Shown: positions 20,555 to 30,850 of the stretch, one piece after another
Position numbering within the stretch: position 1 is the first letter of the stretch
Layout of the letters: every line of letters begins with the position of its first letter
NCBI RefSeq assembly: GCF_002723455.1
Contig: NZ_PDUS01000011.1
Span: forward strand, 1-52,776
DNA from: Pseudoalteromonas sp. 3D05
Lineage (GTDB): Bacteria > Pseudomonadota > Gammaproteobacteria > Enterobacterales > Alteromonadaceae
DNA length: 52,776 nt
Direction: 5' to 3'
Made by a program: the position numbers and the translations under genes
Notes under the pieces: generated by a model
Database searches by the model: none
Told to the model about the DNA's origin: nothing
The model's input: only the letters and a program-made list of their open reading frames with translations

Positions 20555-22468
20555 TTAAAGCTCTTCTAAATAAGTATAACCGTCTAAACCAGCTTGTAAC
20601 TCGTCAAGCACACTTTGCTGCTCGTTTGCTGGTAATTTACCGGCCACCAGCTGCGCATAAGAAGACTGAAAGCCTTCAACGTCCAAGTGTACATAGCGCA
20701 TCATGTCGGCCACTGTGTCCCCTTGGTTAACCTCTACAATACGGGCATCACCTTGCTCATCCATTGTGATCATCGCACTGTGGGTATCACCAAATAAATT
20801 ATGCATATCACCCAGTATTTCTTGGTAGGCACCCACTAAGAAAAAGCCCATTAAATACGGTTTTTCAGCACTAAATTCTGGCACCGGTAGAGTACTTTCA
20901 ATGCCTTGGCCATCAACATAATGATCAAGTGCACCGTCAGAATCACAAGTTATATCAAGCAACACCGCACGCTTTTGTGGTGCTTCAGTTAAACCACTTA
21001 ATGGTAATACCGGAAACACTTGGTCGATTCCCCACGCATCAGGTAGTGACTGAAACAATGAAAAATTAACAAAAAACTTATCCGCTAATCGTGCATTAAG
21101 TTCATCAATAATAGGCCGATGAAAACGGTTTTTATTATCCATATGTTTGTTAAGCTCATAACATACACGTAAGTTAATTTGCTCCGCCCACGCACGCTGA
21201 GTTAAATCTAATAATCCCATTGCAAATTGGTTATGCGCCTCAGCTAAATCACCTTGGCTATCATGATAAATCTCAATTAATGCACGGTCATCAGTCAACA
21301 CATGTAATTGCTGCCACGACTGCCACATATTTTTCAGTAATAACGGTGCATCATCCGCTGGTGCTTGAATGTCCTCTGGCACATAGCTTTCGGTGCCAAT
21401 TACATTTGAAATAAGTACCGCATGGTGAGCAGTTAGCGCACGGCCAGACTCCGAAATAATCGTCGGAAACGGTTGTTCGTACTGCTTACAAATATCGCCA
21501 ATGGTGTAAACAATGTTATTGGCATACTCACCTAAGCTGTAATTCATTGAGTTATGCGACTGGCTCCGTGTGCCGTCATAATCAACCGCCAAACCACCAC
21601 CGACATCTAAACACTCGATTTGAGCACCTAATTTGCGTAGTTCACAGTAAAAACGCGCCGCTTCACTCACGCCCAAACGTACATCACGAATATTGGCCAT
21701 TTGCGAGCCTAGGTGAAAATGCACTAACTGCACTAAATCAAGTTGGTCGGTTTCTTTTAACTTATTTACCACATGCAATACTTGTGATGCCGATAAGCCA
21801 AACTTTGATTTTTCGCCACCACTGGCTTGCCATTTACCTTTACCCTGCGACGCCAAACGCACACGAATACCGATACGTGGCTTTACATTAAGTTCTTTAG
21901 CTTGGCTAAGTACCATGTCTAACTCAGAGAGCTTTTCTAACACGATATACACTTTGTGCCCTAGCTTTTCGCCAATCAATGCAAGACGCACGTATTCCTT
22001 ATCTTTGTAACCATTACACACAATCACGGCGCTGGTTTTTTCTGCCAATGCTAGTACAGTCAATAGCTCTGGCTTACTACCAGCTTCAAGGCCCAGTTGT
22101 TTCTTTTCAATATTTGCTTGGCTGGCGACTATTTCCTCAACCACTTCACGTTGTTGATTTACTTTTATTGGGTAAACCAATAGGTAATCTTTAGGGTAGT
22201 TGTAGCTTTCAATTGCAGTATTAAAAGCTGCACATAGGCTGTGAACGCGATGATGCAATATCTGCGGAAAACGTACTAAAGCAGGCAGGCTCAAGCCTTT
22301 ATCTTCAAGCTGTTTGGCGATATCAATTAATGCAATGGTTTGCTCTGGAGCATCAGCCTTGGGTGCAACATACACATCACCGTGATCATTAATACCAAAA
22401 AAACCTTGGCTCCAATGACGAACATTGTAACTCGTGCGAGCTTGCTCTAGTGATGTTGTATCTTTCAT
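20555..22468 (-). CDS. speA: Biosynthetic arginine decarboxylase SpeA
   Basis: A PLP-dependent enzyme that converts arginine to agmatine. The length of 637 residues fits the family (E. coli 658). The PLP Lys is Lys102 in YPIKVNQQ, and the PLP-phosphate site is near [14 protein letters not shown]. The catalytic Cys region reads [13 protein letters not shown]. It lacks the longer N-terminus that carries the signal-like extension in E. coli. It is transcribed together with speB. Confidence 0.96.
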   Translation of the reverse strand: MKDTTSLEQARTSYNVRHWSQGFFGINDHGDVYVAPKADAPEQTIALIDIAKQLEDKGLSLPALVRFPQILHHRVHSLCAAFNTAIESYNYPKDYLLVYPIKVNQQREVVEEIVASQANIEKKQLGLEAGSKPELLTVLALAEKTSAVIVCNGYKDKEYVRLALIGEKLGHKVYIVLEKLSELDMVLSQAKELNVKPRIGIRVRLASQGKGKWQASGGEKSKFGLSASQVLHVVNKLKETDQLDLVQLVHFHLGSQMANIRDVRLGVSEAARFYCELRKLGAQIECLDVGGGLAVDYDGTRSQSHNSMNYSLGEYANNIVYTIGDICKQYEQPFPTIISESGRALTAHHAVLISNVIGTESYVPEDIQAPADDAPLLLKNMWQSWQQLHVLTDDRALIEIYHDSQGDLAEAHNQFAMGLLDLTQRAWAEQINLRVCYELNKHMDNKNRFHRPIIDELNARLADKFFVNFSLFQSLPDAWGIDQVFPVLPLSGLTEAPQKRAVLLDITCDSDGALDHYVDGQGIESTLPVPEFSAEKPYLMGFFLVGAYQEILGDMHNLFGDTHSAMITMDEQGDARIVEVNQGDTVADMMRYVHLDVEGFQSSYAQLVAGKLPANEQQSVLDELQAGLDGYTYLEEL

Positions 22469-22493
22469 TTATCTTTCTCTCTTATTTAATGAT

Positions 22494-22576
22494 GCCGAAA
22501 TCATTGTCGGCTAATTGCGCGCATTAAAAGAAAAAAATAGGCTCAAGTCCAACAAGTATTTTTACTCGTAACGAGT
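22494..22576 (-). promoter_or_regulatory. Inverted repeats upstream of speA
   Basis: Two short symmetrical sequences lie between speA and the acetyltransferase gene. One is GCCGA/TCGGC (22494-22511), 26 bp ahead of the start. The other is ACTCGT-A-ACGAGT (22564-22576). They could be a leader hairpin and an operator, but no known regulator motif is recognised. Confidence 0.25.
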
Positions 22577-22619
22577 GAGTTTTAAGATGCTAAAACAAGA
22601 GAAGAAAAAGAAACGGTTA

Positions 22620-22643
22620 GGTGCTTAAAGCTGCATAAGCACC
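22620..22643 (-). terminator. Terminator-like hairpin after the acetyltransferase gene
   Basis: GGTGCTTA (22620-22627) pairs with TAAGCACC (22636-22643). On the minus strand it is followed by TAACCGTTTCTTTTTC, a broken T tract. Confidence 0.55.
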
Positions 22644-22669
22644 AAACAATTAGGGGAGTATTTTAATCG

Positions 22670-23131
22670 TTATTGGTTCAGGCCCAGTTCCATAAACAAA
22701 CTTTGCGGATTTTCACTGTAGTTACCAAACGGGCCACATGATTGGAAGCCTAAATTTTCATACAAACTGATTGATTTTTTTTGCTTAGGCCCTGTTTCTA
22801 AACGAATTAAAGGAATCTGCTCTTCGCCTGCATGATGCAACAAAATCTGCATTATGCGCCGAGATAAACCTTTACCACGATAGCTAGGTTTTACATACAA
22901 GCGGCGTATTTCACCATAAGGGGGGGTGTCTAATTGCATAACAATAGCACCACAGGCAACAATGCCATCTTCGTTTTTAAGGCCTATGGCATACACATTA
23001 TCTAAGCTTAGTTCTTCTAAGGTAAGAGACTGCGCGGTCGCCACTGGGTACAAGGAACAAATAAGTCGGTCGATATCGGTAAAAACATTAATCACATCCT
23101 GGTCATTGGGGTTTAAATCGACTAACTGCAT
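22670..23131 (-). CDS. GNAT-family N-acetyltransferase
   Basis: A 153-residue acetyl-CoA-dependent acetyltransferase. The acetyl-CoA loop is RGKGLS within YVKPSYRGKGLSRRIMQ (about residues 84-100), and the C-terminal SISLYENLGFQSCGPFGNY is typical of the fold. I use the ATG at 23131, with GAGA upstream, rather than TTG at 23143. The substrate is unknown. Confidence 0.88.
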   Translation of the reverse strand: MQLVDLNPNDQDVINVFTDIDRLICSLYPVATAQSLTLEELSLDNVYAIGLKNEDGIVACGAIVMQLDTPPYGEIRRLYVKPSYRGKGLSRRIMQILLHHAGEEQIPLIRLETGPKQKKSISLYENLGFQSCGPFGNYSENPQSLFMELGLNQ

Positions 23132-23221
23132 AGAACATCTCAATTTTATATTAAAAATTTGTTGTCAAACTATACCGAATTGTAACAAATGAACAACCTT
23201 GTTCGCCTTGTTTTTCTTTTT

Positions 23222-23235
23222 TTTAAACGTTTAAA
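23222..23235. promoter_or_regulatory. Perfect 14-bp palindrome TTTAAACGTTTAAA
   Basis: It lies in the divergent intergenic region between the acetyltransferase gene and the split gene, 106 bp before the latter. The AAACGTTT core resembles operators of LacI-type repressors. No other copy was noticed in the window. Confidence 0.3.
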
Positions 23236-23340
23236 TTATTTTTAATCAAATTAACTACGATAAAAATCAACCCATCTAGCTCAAGGTTTAGCCTGTTTAG
23301 ACGATAAATAGTTATAGCCGGATATGTTAAAGGATTAACG

Positions 23341-24977
23341 ATGAAACTCTCCAATACTGTAGGTTTTTCGCAACTGACTGATCAGATTAAACAACACAGA
23401 CCTAATACTCCCCCTACAGCGACTGTAAAAGTAAATGAAGCAGACTCTATAAGTAACTATATAATCGCTAAAAAAGGGCCTGAAAGTGAACTGCTATTGA
23501 ACAGTTTCAAAGGCCGAAATACTGCCAAAACATACAGTCCTCATCATATTGTTGGCATGAAAAAATATGGTATTGCCTCTAGTCCATTAGATATTAATAA
23601 GCCCTTTGTAGAACAAACATATCGATATGGTGAGTTTACCAACCCTGACGATATCAATGCGTTTTTAGACCAGGTTGAACGCCTTGATGGTGAACTACAA
23701 ACAATGTTTCAACATCTAAAGCCAACATCTGAGCTACTTGATTTAACTAAAAAAATGTCGGATGAGGAACTCGCTATATTTACTGAATTTATGGTCGCAA
23801 GCTCGCGCCATTATATTGGCATGGAAAATAAAAACATTAGTGAACAACTCATTTCATCTATGAGTCAACTATCTGCTGATGAGCTTAGCTCGACGCTCGA
23901 GACTATGAGCACACTTGTGCAGCAAGGAAATGATTATACAAACCCGATATCACCTGTCGGTGAAAATAAACATGGTCACGAAATAGTAGAAATGATCAGT
24001 AAACCAGATAATGTTAACTGGTTTAAATCAAACTATGGCTCTAATCTAGCCAAGTATGAATTGGTCATTGATTATGCAAATTTATTAATGAATAAAAACC
24101 TCAGCGAAGATCAGCTTATTCAACTAAATAGTCATTTATCTCAAAGTAATCTTGAGCAAAACAGCAGTATTATCGATATGGTGAGCTTACTTAAAACCCA
24201 TCAAACTGATGAGGTATTAGCGATGGTAAGTGAGGTTGATAAAGACAGCGAACTTAATTTACTGAGCTACTTAGCACAGCAAACTAACTATCAAGCCAAT
24301 AAGCAATATTACCAAATGGATAATGGTAAATTTGTCGCCCAACAAGACAATATTAGCTCAGACTCAAATAGGCGTGAGTTATATACCCAAACTACCTCAA
24401 GATGCGAGTTTCAGTTGGAATTAAAAGCGAGTTAGGCAAGGCATTGATTGCAAGTAATAGTGGTTCTATTGTTAAAATCAATAACGCAGTATAAATCGCT
24501 TTTAAACCAACCCTTTGGGCGTTTCACAGAGACTTACTCTCATCGTTGTTACTTCTTAAAAGGGACTGCCATTCTTGCAAAGTAACGCCTTGATATTAAG
24601 CCCCTGTGAAACGCTGAATTCTGCATCTTGAGGTGGTTTGGGTATATAACACTATTTTAAATGCTTACGACACAATAGGGATGGGCTGGATAAATGACAC
24701 TCTAGAGCAGTTTACCGGTACTCCCACACAGATCCAAAGCGAGTTGTGGCAAACACTACTCAATGACAAAGAGTCCATGCCTGAGCAATTTAATCACTCA
24801 AACTCAGTTCAAGTGTGGGCACAAAATAATATTTCCCAGATAGAAGGACAATTCCACTCCAAGCAAATGAATAAAATCTTTGAATATAATAGCCAGCGAC
24901 TAGTACCTGATCTTATTGATAAACTTACTTTCTTTAGTAATGGTCATAATCACAAATCAGCGAATATCACAAAGTAG
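23341..24977 (+). pseudogene. Unrecognised gene split by a 261-bp insertion
   Basis: Two frames, 23341-24435 (364 residues, the last 17 encoded inside the insertion) and 24633-24977 (114 residues, beginning inside the right inverted repeat), appear to be halves of one gene. If the element at 24384-24644 and one TA target copy are removed, GAG TTA TAT AAC ACT reads through and gives a single frame of 457 residues. I do not recognise the family. The protein has no signal peptide or transmembrane segment, is rich in Asn, Gln, Ser and acidic residues, lacks Cys in its own sequence, and looks helical (for example MFQHLKPTSELLDLTKKMSDEE). It has a good ribosome binding site (AAAGGATTAACG) and no operon partner. 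The first part could still be made as a truncated protein. Confidence 0.75.
24384..24644. mobile_element. MITE-like element with TA target duplication
   Basis: This 261-bp non-coding element is bounded by inverted repeats of 22 bp (24384-24405 and 24623-24644, 21 of 22 matching), beginning TACCCAAACTACCTCAAG. It is flanked by TA on both sides (24382-24383 and 24645-24646). A second internal inverted pair, GCGTTTCACAG (24519-24529) and CTGTGAAACGC (24604-24614), lies inside. It encodes no transposase. TA duplications and short inverted ends suggest mobilisation by an IS630/Tc1-like enzyme (inference). Confidence 0.8.
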
Positions 24978-24991
24978 CGCTCAGGCTATAA

Positions 24992-25612
24992 TCAGCAATA
25001 GTCAAAAAATTTTCGATGTTCTAATCCTGCTAAGTTAGCATTCACTTTGTTGGGGTGTTTATATTCACGCCAGTTAGCAACATTGCGCCCCACATTTAGT
25101 TTCGCGAAGTTTGGCTCACCTTCAGCAGGCATCCCTAAAAACTGTTTTAACTTTAAGAGACTCCCCGAGTGACTCACATCGAGTGAAATAAAGTCATCGC
25201 GGTCTTTAAAATAATTAAATACCCCTTGCTGATGTAAACGGTAATAACTAGTCAAAGTGTGCTCACATTGCGAGTGAATGTTAGGAAAGGTCTGGTGAAA
25301 ACTGCGCTTTAACACAGGGCTAAAATGCCCATTTTTTAGCTCTAAATGCGGTGCCATTTTTTCAAGTAGCATGGTAATTGATGGGATCCATTTATCTAAA
25401 TCGCGATTCAAATACACAAATTTAGACCCAGGAAATAGCGCATCGAGCTGTTTATAATCACTAAAACACGGCGCATCAGATATCGCATCAGCCACTTCAA
25501 ACGCTTTTTTGGTGAAAGCTGTGTGAGCCACTTTTAATCCCAACTCTAATAAAGCGACACTAATACTGGTTGTACCTGTTCGTGGTAAACCAATAATAAA
25601 AATTTTAGACAT
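24992..25612 (-). CDS. Sulfotransferase-like protein
   Basis: A 206-residue P-loop protein of the sulfotransferase superfamily, which transfers sulfate from PAPS to a hydroxyl or amine. The PAPS 5'-phosphosulfate loop is GLPRTGTTSI at about 8-17. The KFVYLNRDLDKWIPS segment matches the second strand and the 3'-phosphate region. The acceptor is unknown. It converges with the split gene across a gap of 14 bp and is divergent from cysZ, a sulfate transport gene; that pairing may be chance. Confidence 0.82.
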   Translation of the reverse strand: MSKIFIIGLPRTGTTSISVALLELGLKVAHTAFTKKAFEVADAISDAPCFSDYKQLDALFPGSKFVYLNRDLDKWIPSITMLLEKMAPHLELKNGHFSPVLKRSFHQTFPNIHSQCEHTLTSYYRLHQQGVFNYFKDRDDFISLDVSHSGSLLKLKQFLGMPAEGEPNFAKLNVGRNVANWREYKHPNKVNANLAGLEHRKFFDYC

Positions 25613-25844
25613 GCTTATTGCTCAAAATGAAGGGACATCAGTATATCGGGATCATCGAACTAAACCTACTAAACTCTATAATAGTATTTGCGCATATTAA
25701 ATTTTTTAACGTTATACACCGCTAAAATCCGCTTCTCCCCCCGCCTTACGAAAGAAAAAATACTTTGTTACCTAAAAATACTGTTCAATAAAACTGAGCG
25801 ATTTATACTGCGCTTAATGATAAAAATGATCTGAGGTATTTAGC

Positions 25845-26573
25845 GTGCAGTTTACTCAAGGTATGGAGTATTTTTTTTCCGGTTTTAAGTTGATCACTCA
25901 AAAAGGTCTCAAACGTTTTGTATTTATTCCTTTATTAATCAATATTGCACTATTTGGTAGCTCACTGTTTTTTTTATACGGCTGGCTAACTGAAGGGTTT
26001 GCCTATTTAAACAATATGCTGCCAAGCTGGTTGAGTTGGCTAGAATGGTTAATGTGGCCCATTGCAATTTTAGTTATTCTATTTAGTTACAGTATGCTGT
26101 TTAGTGTAATCACAAACTTTATTGCCGCACCCTTTAATGGCTTGCTGAGTGAAAAGGTAGAGCTTTATTTAACGGGCCAAAAAATTAATGATGATGGCTT
26201 CGCTGACTTAGTCAAAGATGTTCCCCGCATGCTGGGCCGCGAGTGGACCAAGCTGTGTTATTACCTACCCCGCGCAATTGGTTTCTTTATTTTATTATGG
26301 ATATTACCTGTGATAGGCCAAGTGCTATGGGTGTTGTTTACTTGCTGGATGTATGCGGTGCAATATAAAGACTACGCATTTGATAACCACAAAATTTGCT
26401 TTAAGCAGATGAAACAAGATTTAAAGCAAAAGCAGGGCTTATCCTACGGTTTTGGTCTTGCTGTGATGCTGCTGACGGCTATTCCAATCGTTAATCTAAT
26501 TGTTATGCCTGTCGCAGTGTGTGGTGCAACGCGCCTATGGGTTGATAACTACCGACCTAATTACCGAGATTAA
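25845..26573 (+). CDS. cysZ: Sulfate transporter CysZ
   Basis: An inner-membrane protein for sulfate uptake that feeds cysteine synthesis. The 242-residue length fits the family (E. coli 253). It has about four long hydrophobic helices, the motif NFIAAPFNGLLSEKVE at 91-107, and a typical C-terminal PIVNLIVMPVAVCGATRLW. The start is GTG, with TGAGGT about 8 bases upstream. A strong terminator follows. Confidence 0.93.
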   Translation: MQFTQGMEYFFSGFKLITQKGLKRFVFIPLLINIALFGSSLFFLYGWLTEGFAYLNNMLPSWLSWLEWLMWPIAILVILFSYSMLFSVITNFIAAPFNGLLSEKVELYLTGQKINDDGFADLVKDVPRMLGREWTKLCYYLPRAIGFFILLWILPVIGQVLWVLFTCWMYAVQYKDYAFDNHKICFKQMKQDLKQKQGLSYGFGLAVMLLTAIPIVNLIVMPVAVCGATRLWVDNYRPNYRD

Positions 26574-26587
26574 CTCAATCAACTATA

Positions 26588-26615
26588 AAAAAGCACAGCG
26601 ATGGCTGTGCTTTTT
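26588..26615. terminator. Bidirectional terminator after cysZ
   Basis: AAAAAGCACAGC (26588-26599) pairs with GCTGTGCTTTTT (26604-26615) around loop GATG. It probably also served rlmM before the 192-bp element was inserted between them. Confidence 0.85.
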
Positions 26616-26634
26616 ACGTTTTAAACTTACTTAA

Positions 26635-26826
26635 CCTGAACTCTGGTTAAGAGATGTACTAATGTATTGATATTAAATCACAAATATATTTATTAGTCTC
26701 CAGCCGGAAACTTTTACCGATAACAAGGCGAATTTACGCGTCAATAGCTAGCCTATTACAAGTAAATTCAACGCAGTTAGCGTTGAAAGTAGCCTCTGGA
26801 GATAGATTTATTATCCTGAGTTCAGG
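26635..26826. mobile_element. 192-bp palindromic element with 8-bp target duplication
   Basis: Ends CCTGAACTCTGG (26635-26646) and CCTGAGTTCAGG (26815-26826) are inverted repeats with one mismatch. The element is flanked by TTACTTAA at 26627-26634 and 26827-26834, a perfect 8-bp direct repeat. Inner inverted arms (CTCCAG near 26697 and CTGGAG near 26797) and a hairpin TCAACGC/GCGTTGA (26768-26786) lie inside. It has no coding capacity. It looks like a MITE or a non-autonomous insertion sequence. Confidence 0.78.
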
Positions 26827-26830
26827 TTAC

Positions 26831-27916
26831 TTAACTATATAAACTCTGTGGTACTTTAGTAACATTCAAATGCACCGTAATCTCTTCTCTATCGTGGTAC
26901 AAATGCTTTGCCTGAAGCTCATAGGTAATACCGTATTTATCAAGCTCTTCTTTGATCATAGTTAAACATTCATACACACTATCAAAGCGCTTTTTCATTG
27001 GCAGCTTCAAGTTAAAAATAAGCTCTTTTGCGTAGGCATTCACTGCCCAATCAATCATCAAGTTTGTTACTTTAGTTGGTTTTTCAACCATATCACACAC
27101 GAGCCATTGAATATTGCGCTTCTCTGGGCGGTATTTAAAACCGTCGGCTCGAAAGTGTTTCACTTGCCCGGTTTCCATTAAATCATCATTCATTGGGCCA
27201 TTATCAATAGCACTGACAAACATACCGCGGCGCACTAGTTGATATGTCCATCCACCTGGGCATGCGCCCAAATCTACGCCACGCATTCCTGCTTGTACCC
27301 GTGACTCAACTTCATTAGGTGGTATAAATACATTAAATGCCTCATCAAGCTTTAAAGTCGAGCGGCTCGGCGCATCACTTGGCATACGCAAGCGCAAAAT
27401 GCCCATAAAGAATGGTGAGTTATTGTAGCTGTATGAATGTCCCACGTAGGCTGTATTGTTAGTCAAAAACATCACATGCATAACCGGACGATTAGCTTTG
27501 GGCTCACGCAATACGGTGTTTTGTTTTTCCAAAGCTTTTTTAAGAGGAGTTGATATTTTTTTACAAAACGTTAAAAGCTCTTTGCCTTCATTAGTATCAG
27601 GGGTTTCTACACGTAGTTCTGAACACAGCGGAAAATCGGCTGCTGCGGTTTTAATTTCACCAACCCGGTCTTCAATGGGCATATTTTCAAGTAACGTACC
27701 CGCGAACCATTGGCGCGCAAACACCATGTTTTTAAAATCGACTTTTTTGATGATCTCGTCACTGTGTGATGCCTCAAAGCACTCATAAATAACATAACCT
27801 GTGTTAGGTTTGGCTTTCACATAACCGGCAAAACCTTGCTCTGCAGCATGAAAGGTTATTTCTGCTGCGGCATCATTTTCAAACCCACTACGACAATAAA
27901 TCACTACGCTTGACAT
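26831..27916 (-). CDS. rlmM: 23S rRNA 2'-O-ribose methyltransferase RlmM
   Basis: Methylates the ribose of C2498 in 23S rRNA (E. coli numbering). The 361-residue protein has an N-terminal THUMP-like domain and a Rossmann methyltransferase domain with DLGACPGGWTYQL near residue 222. The C-terminal block LKLPMKKRFDSVYECL carries the catalytic Lys region. The stop codon lies in the right target duplication of the 192-bp element, so the protein end is unchanged. The neighbours ygdD and gcvA are as in E. coli. Confidence 0.96.
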   Translation of the reverse strand: MSSVVIYCRSGFENDAAAEITFHAAEQGFAGYVKAKPNTGYVIYECFEASHSDEIIKKVDFKNMVFARQWFAGTLLENMPIEDRVGEIKTAAADFPLCSELRVETPDTNEGKELLTFCKKISTPLKKALEKQNTVLREPKANRPVMHVMFLTNNTAYVGHSYSYNNSPFFMGILRLRMPSDAPSRSTLKLDEAFNVFIPPNEVESRVQAGMRGVDLGACPGGWTYQLVRRGMFVSAIDNGPMNDDLMETGQVKHFRADGFKYRPEKRNIQWLVCDMVEKPTKVTNLMIDWAVNAYAKELIFNLKLPMKKRFDSVYECLTMIKEELDKYGITYELQAKHLYHDREEITVHLNVTKVPQSLYS

Positions 27917-27955
27917 AAAAACCCTTAAATTGCGCTTTCTGCGCGATATTCTTTA

Positions 27956-28324
27956 TTAAAATTTAAACCGTGCAACTTGCGCTAAAATAACCAACCAACC
28001 CACAATAAAGCACAGTCCGCCTAAAGGTGTAATCGGCCCTAGCCACTTCCAGCCTGTTATCGCGAGTAAATATAAACTCCCACTAAAAAGTAAGGTACCC
28101 GCAATAAAAAGCAAACCAGCGGCGGTTAAATTTAAGCCCCACTTTATCAAAATAGCCACTGCAATAAGCGCAAGGCCATGGACCATTTGATACTCAGCAG
28201 CGGTTTTAAATACGCCGAGAGCATATTCAGATACTCGGCTTTTTAATCCGTGAGCAGCAAATGCGCCTAGCACCACAGATAACATACAAAACAAGCTACC
28301 AGCCATGAGAAATAGTTTGATCAT
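27956..28324 (-). CDS. ygdD: DUF423 membrane protein YgdD
   Basis: A 122-residue inner-membrane protein with four predicted helices and the family block LGAFAAHGLKSRV followed by TAAEYQMVHGLAL. Its function is unknown. I use the ATG at 28324, which has AAGGAG about 7 bases upstream; the longer frame to 28351 lacks this. It sits next to rlmM as in other gammaproteobacteria. Confidence 0.92.
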   Translation of the reverse strand: MIKLFLMAGSLFCMLSVVLGAFAAHGLKSRVSEYALGVFKTAAEYQMVHGLALIAVAILIKWGLNLTAAGLLFIAGTLLFSGSLYLLAITGWKWLGPITPLGGLCFIVGWLVILAQVARFKF

Positions 28325-28341
28325 AGCGCTCTCCTTTGGTT

Positions 28342-28971
28342 CTACAAACAATACTGCTTAATAAATTTACTTGCGCGATCAGCTGCCACTTGTAAATTCT
28401 GCTCAAGTGTAACACCACTTTTTTTGCGTGGTTTCAAAGAATGATCACCATCAGCTAACCACATAAACTCAGGACGCTTTGCAAGCTTCAGCGCTTCTAA
28501 CTCTTCACGCGTACCAAATGTGTCCCGCTCACCTTGGAGCACCATAAATGGACATGGAATATCGCCGAAATGATCAATGCGTAACTTCTCGGGCTTACCC
28601 GGCGGATGAAATGGATAGCCAAAAGCCAACACACCGTTAATCTTTTTATCTGTTTCACACGCAAGCATGCTGGCCATTCTTCCACCCATTGACTTCCCAC
28701 CAATAAATAATGGCAGTGTTGGCTCTGTTTGTTCAATTACGTGGGCAAAATAAGCCAGTAATTTAGGGGCCCGTTCAGGCGGTCTGCGCTTATTCGTTTG
28801 TTTGGCGATTTGCATATATTCAAAATCAAAAAGCCCGACATTAATACCTTGCTCGGCTAGCAAGTTTGCCATCTGTTGCATAAATTCAGAGTCACTGCCT
28901 GCACCTGCACCATGAGCAAAAATAAACTGGGCGTGGGCAGGTTTTTTTGCTTTTATCCATTGTATTGTCAT
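28342..28971 (-). CDS. Alpha/beta-hydrolase of unknown substrate
   Basis: A 209-residue cytoplasmic hydrolase. It has the oxyanion segment FAHGAGAGSDSEFM (about 19-32), the nucleophile elbow GKSMGG with Ser near 94, an Asp in LQGERDTFG and a catalytic His in ADGDHSLKPRK. This resembles the KANL3/dienelactone-type COG3571 group. It lies 1 bp after gcvA and 17 bp before ygdD, inside a locus where E. coli has gcvA directly next to ygdD. Confidence 0.88.
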   Translation of the reverse strand: MTIQWIKAKKPAHAQFIFAHGAGAGSDSEFMQQMANLLAEQGINVGLFDFEYMQIAKQTNKRRPPERAPKLLAYFAHVIEQTEPTLPLFIGGKSMGGRMASMLACETDKKINGVLAFGYPFHPPGKPEKLRIDHFGDIPCPFMVLQGERDTFGTREELEALKLAKRPEFMWLADGDHSLKPRKKSGVTLEQNLQVAADRASKFIKQYCL

Positions 28972-28972
28972 T

Positions 28973-29869
28973 TTAAAACTCTTGTTCTTGCTCGACTAAA
29001 TCAAGCATCCACTCTTTGAAGGACACTATTTTACCCAGCTCTGATTGTGATTCACGGTTAACCAAGTAGTAGGCATTTTTACTTTCTAAACTATGGCTAA
29101 AGGGGATCACCAAACGTCCGGCGTCAATATCTGGTTTTGCTAAAACACTGTTACCAATTGCAACACCTTGACCATGTACCGCAGCTTGGAGCACCATAGA
29201 AGAGTGGCTAAAAATAGGGCCCTGATTCACTTGTACATTACGCACACCGGCGGTTTTCATCCAGGTTTTCCAGTTTTTTCGCGTAGTATCATGCAACAAT
29301 GTGTGATTAGCTAAATCGCTTGGTTGATCAAGGGGCTTAGGTCCTGTTAGCAGCATAGGGCTACACAAGGGTACAAGGTATTCGGTGTGTAGTTTATGTG
29401 TTTGCACCCCACTCCAATGACCACGACCATAATAAATAGCCACATCAACATCATCAGAGAGTGAGTTTTCGTCTTGATCTTGCGCCTTTATTCGTACATC
29501 AATCTCAGGATGTAACTCATTAAATAAACTAAGCCTGGGCACTAACCATTGAATTGCAAAACTTGGCGTTAGGCTTACCGTTAGTGAACCTTTCGCCCCT
29601 CGCGCTAGCAGCTTTTCTGTGGCATCAATCAACTGGGTAAAGATTTCTTTTATATCTAAAAAGTAACCCTGTCCTTCCTCGGTCAATAACAATGAGCGGT
29701 TTTTACGCAAAAACAGCTTTAAACCAAGGTGTTCTTCAAGTGTTTTTATTTGATGACTCACTGCGGCCTGTGTGACATAAAGCTCTTCGGCAGCTTTGGT
29801 GAAGCTCAAATGGCGAGCAGCTGCTTCAAATGCTTTAAGGGCATTTAATGGCGGGACGCGACGAGACAT
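28973..29869 (-). CDS. gcvA: LysR-type regulator GcvA
   Basis: A 298-residue transcription factor. The N-terminal helix-turn-helix (LSFTKAAEELYVTQAAVSHQIKTLEE) and the co-inducer domain (LTVSLTPSFAIQWLVPRL) fit GcvA, which controls the glycine cleavage genes in E. coli. I use the ATG at 29869 (MSRRVPPLNALKAF, the family N-terminus) rather than GTG at 29878. The gcv genes are not in the window. Orthology is supported by the neighbouring ygdD and rlmM. Confidence 0.88.
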   Translation of the reverse strand: MSRRVPPLNALKAFEAAARHLSFTKAAEELYVTQAAVSHQIKTLEEHLGLKLFLRKNRSLLLTEEGQGYFLDIKEIFTQLIDATEKLLARGAKGSLTVSLTPSFAIQWLVPRLSLFNELHPEIDVRIKAQDQDENSLSDDVDVAIYYGRGHWSGVQTHKLHTEYLVPLCSPMLLTGPKPLDQPSDLANHTLLHDTTRKNWKTWMKTAGVRNVQVNQGPIFSHSSMVLQAAVHGQGVAIGNSVLAKPDIDAGRLVIPFSHSLESKNAYYLVNRESQSELGKIVSFKEWMLDLVEQEQEF

Positions 29870-29947
29870 ATTAACCACTCATAGAATTAGTTTTTCTTAT
29901 GAGTGGATTATATACCCATGCCAAGGATGTGTATATTCGAGACATAA

Positions 29948-29971
29948 AAAAAGCGACATAAGCCGCTTTTT
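29948..29971 (-). terminator. Terminator after kdsA
   Basis: AAAAAGCG (29948-29955) pairs with CGCTTTTT (29964-29971) around an 8-base loop, with a T run on the minus strand. It ends the operon running from hemA to kdsA. Confidence 0.75.
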
Positions 29972-29986
29972 AAATATTATTTAATA

Positions 29987-30850
<864 letters not shown>

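Noticed and set aside
24633..24977. A separate 114-residue gene starting at GTG 24633
   Set aside because: The start lies inside the right inverted repeat of the inserted element; the frame continues the upstream gene when the element is removed.
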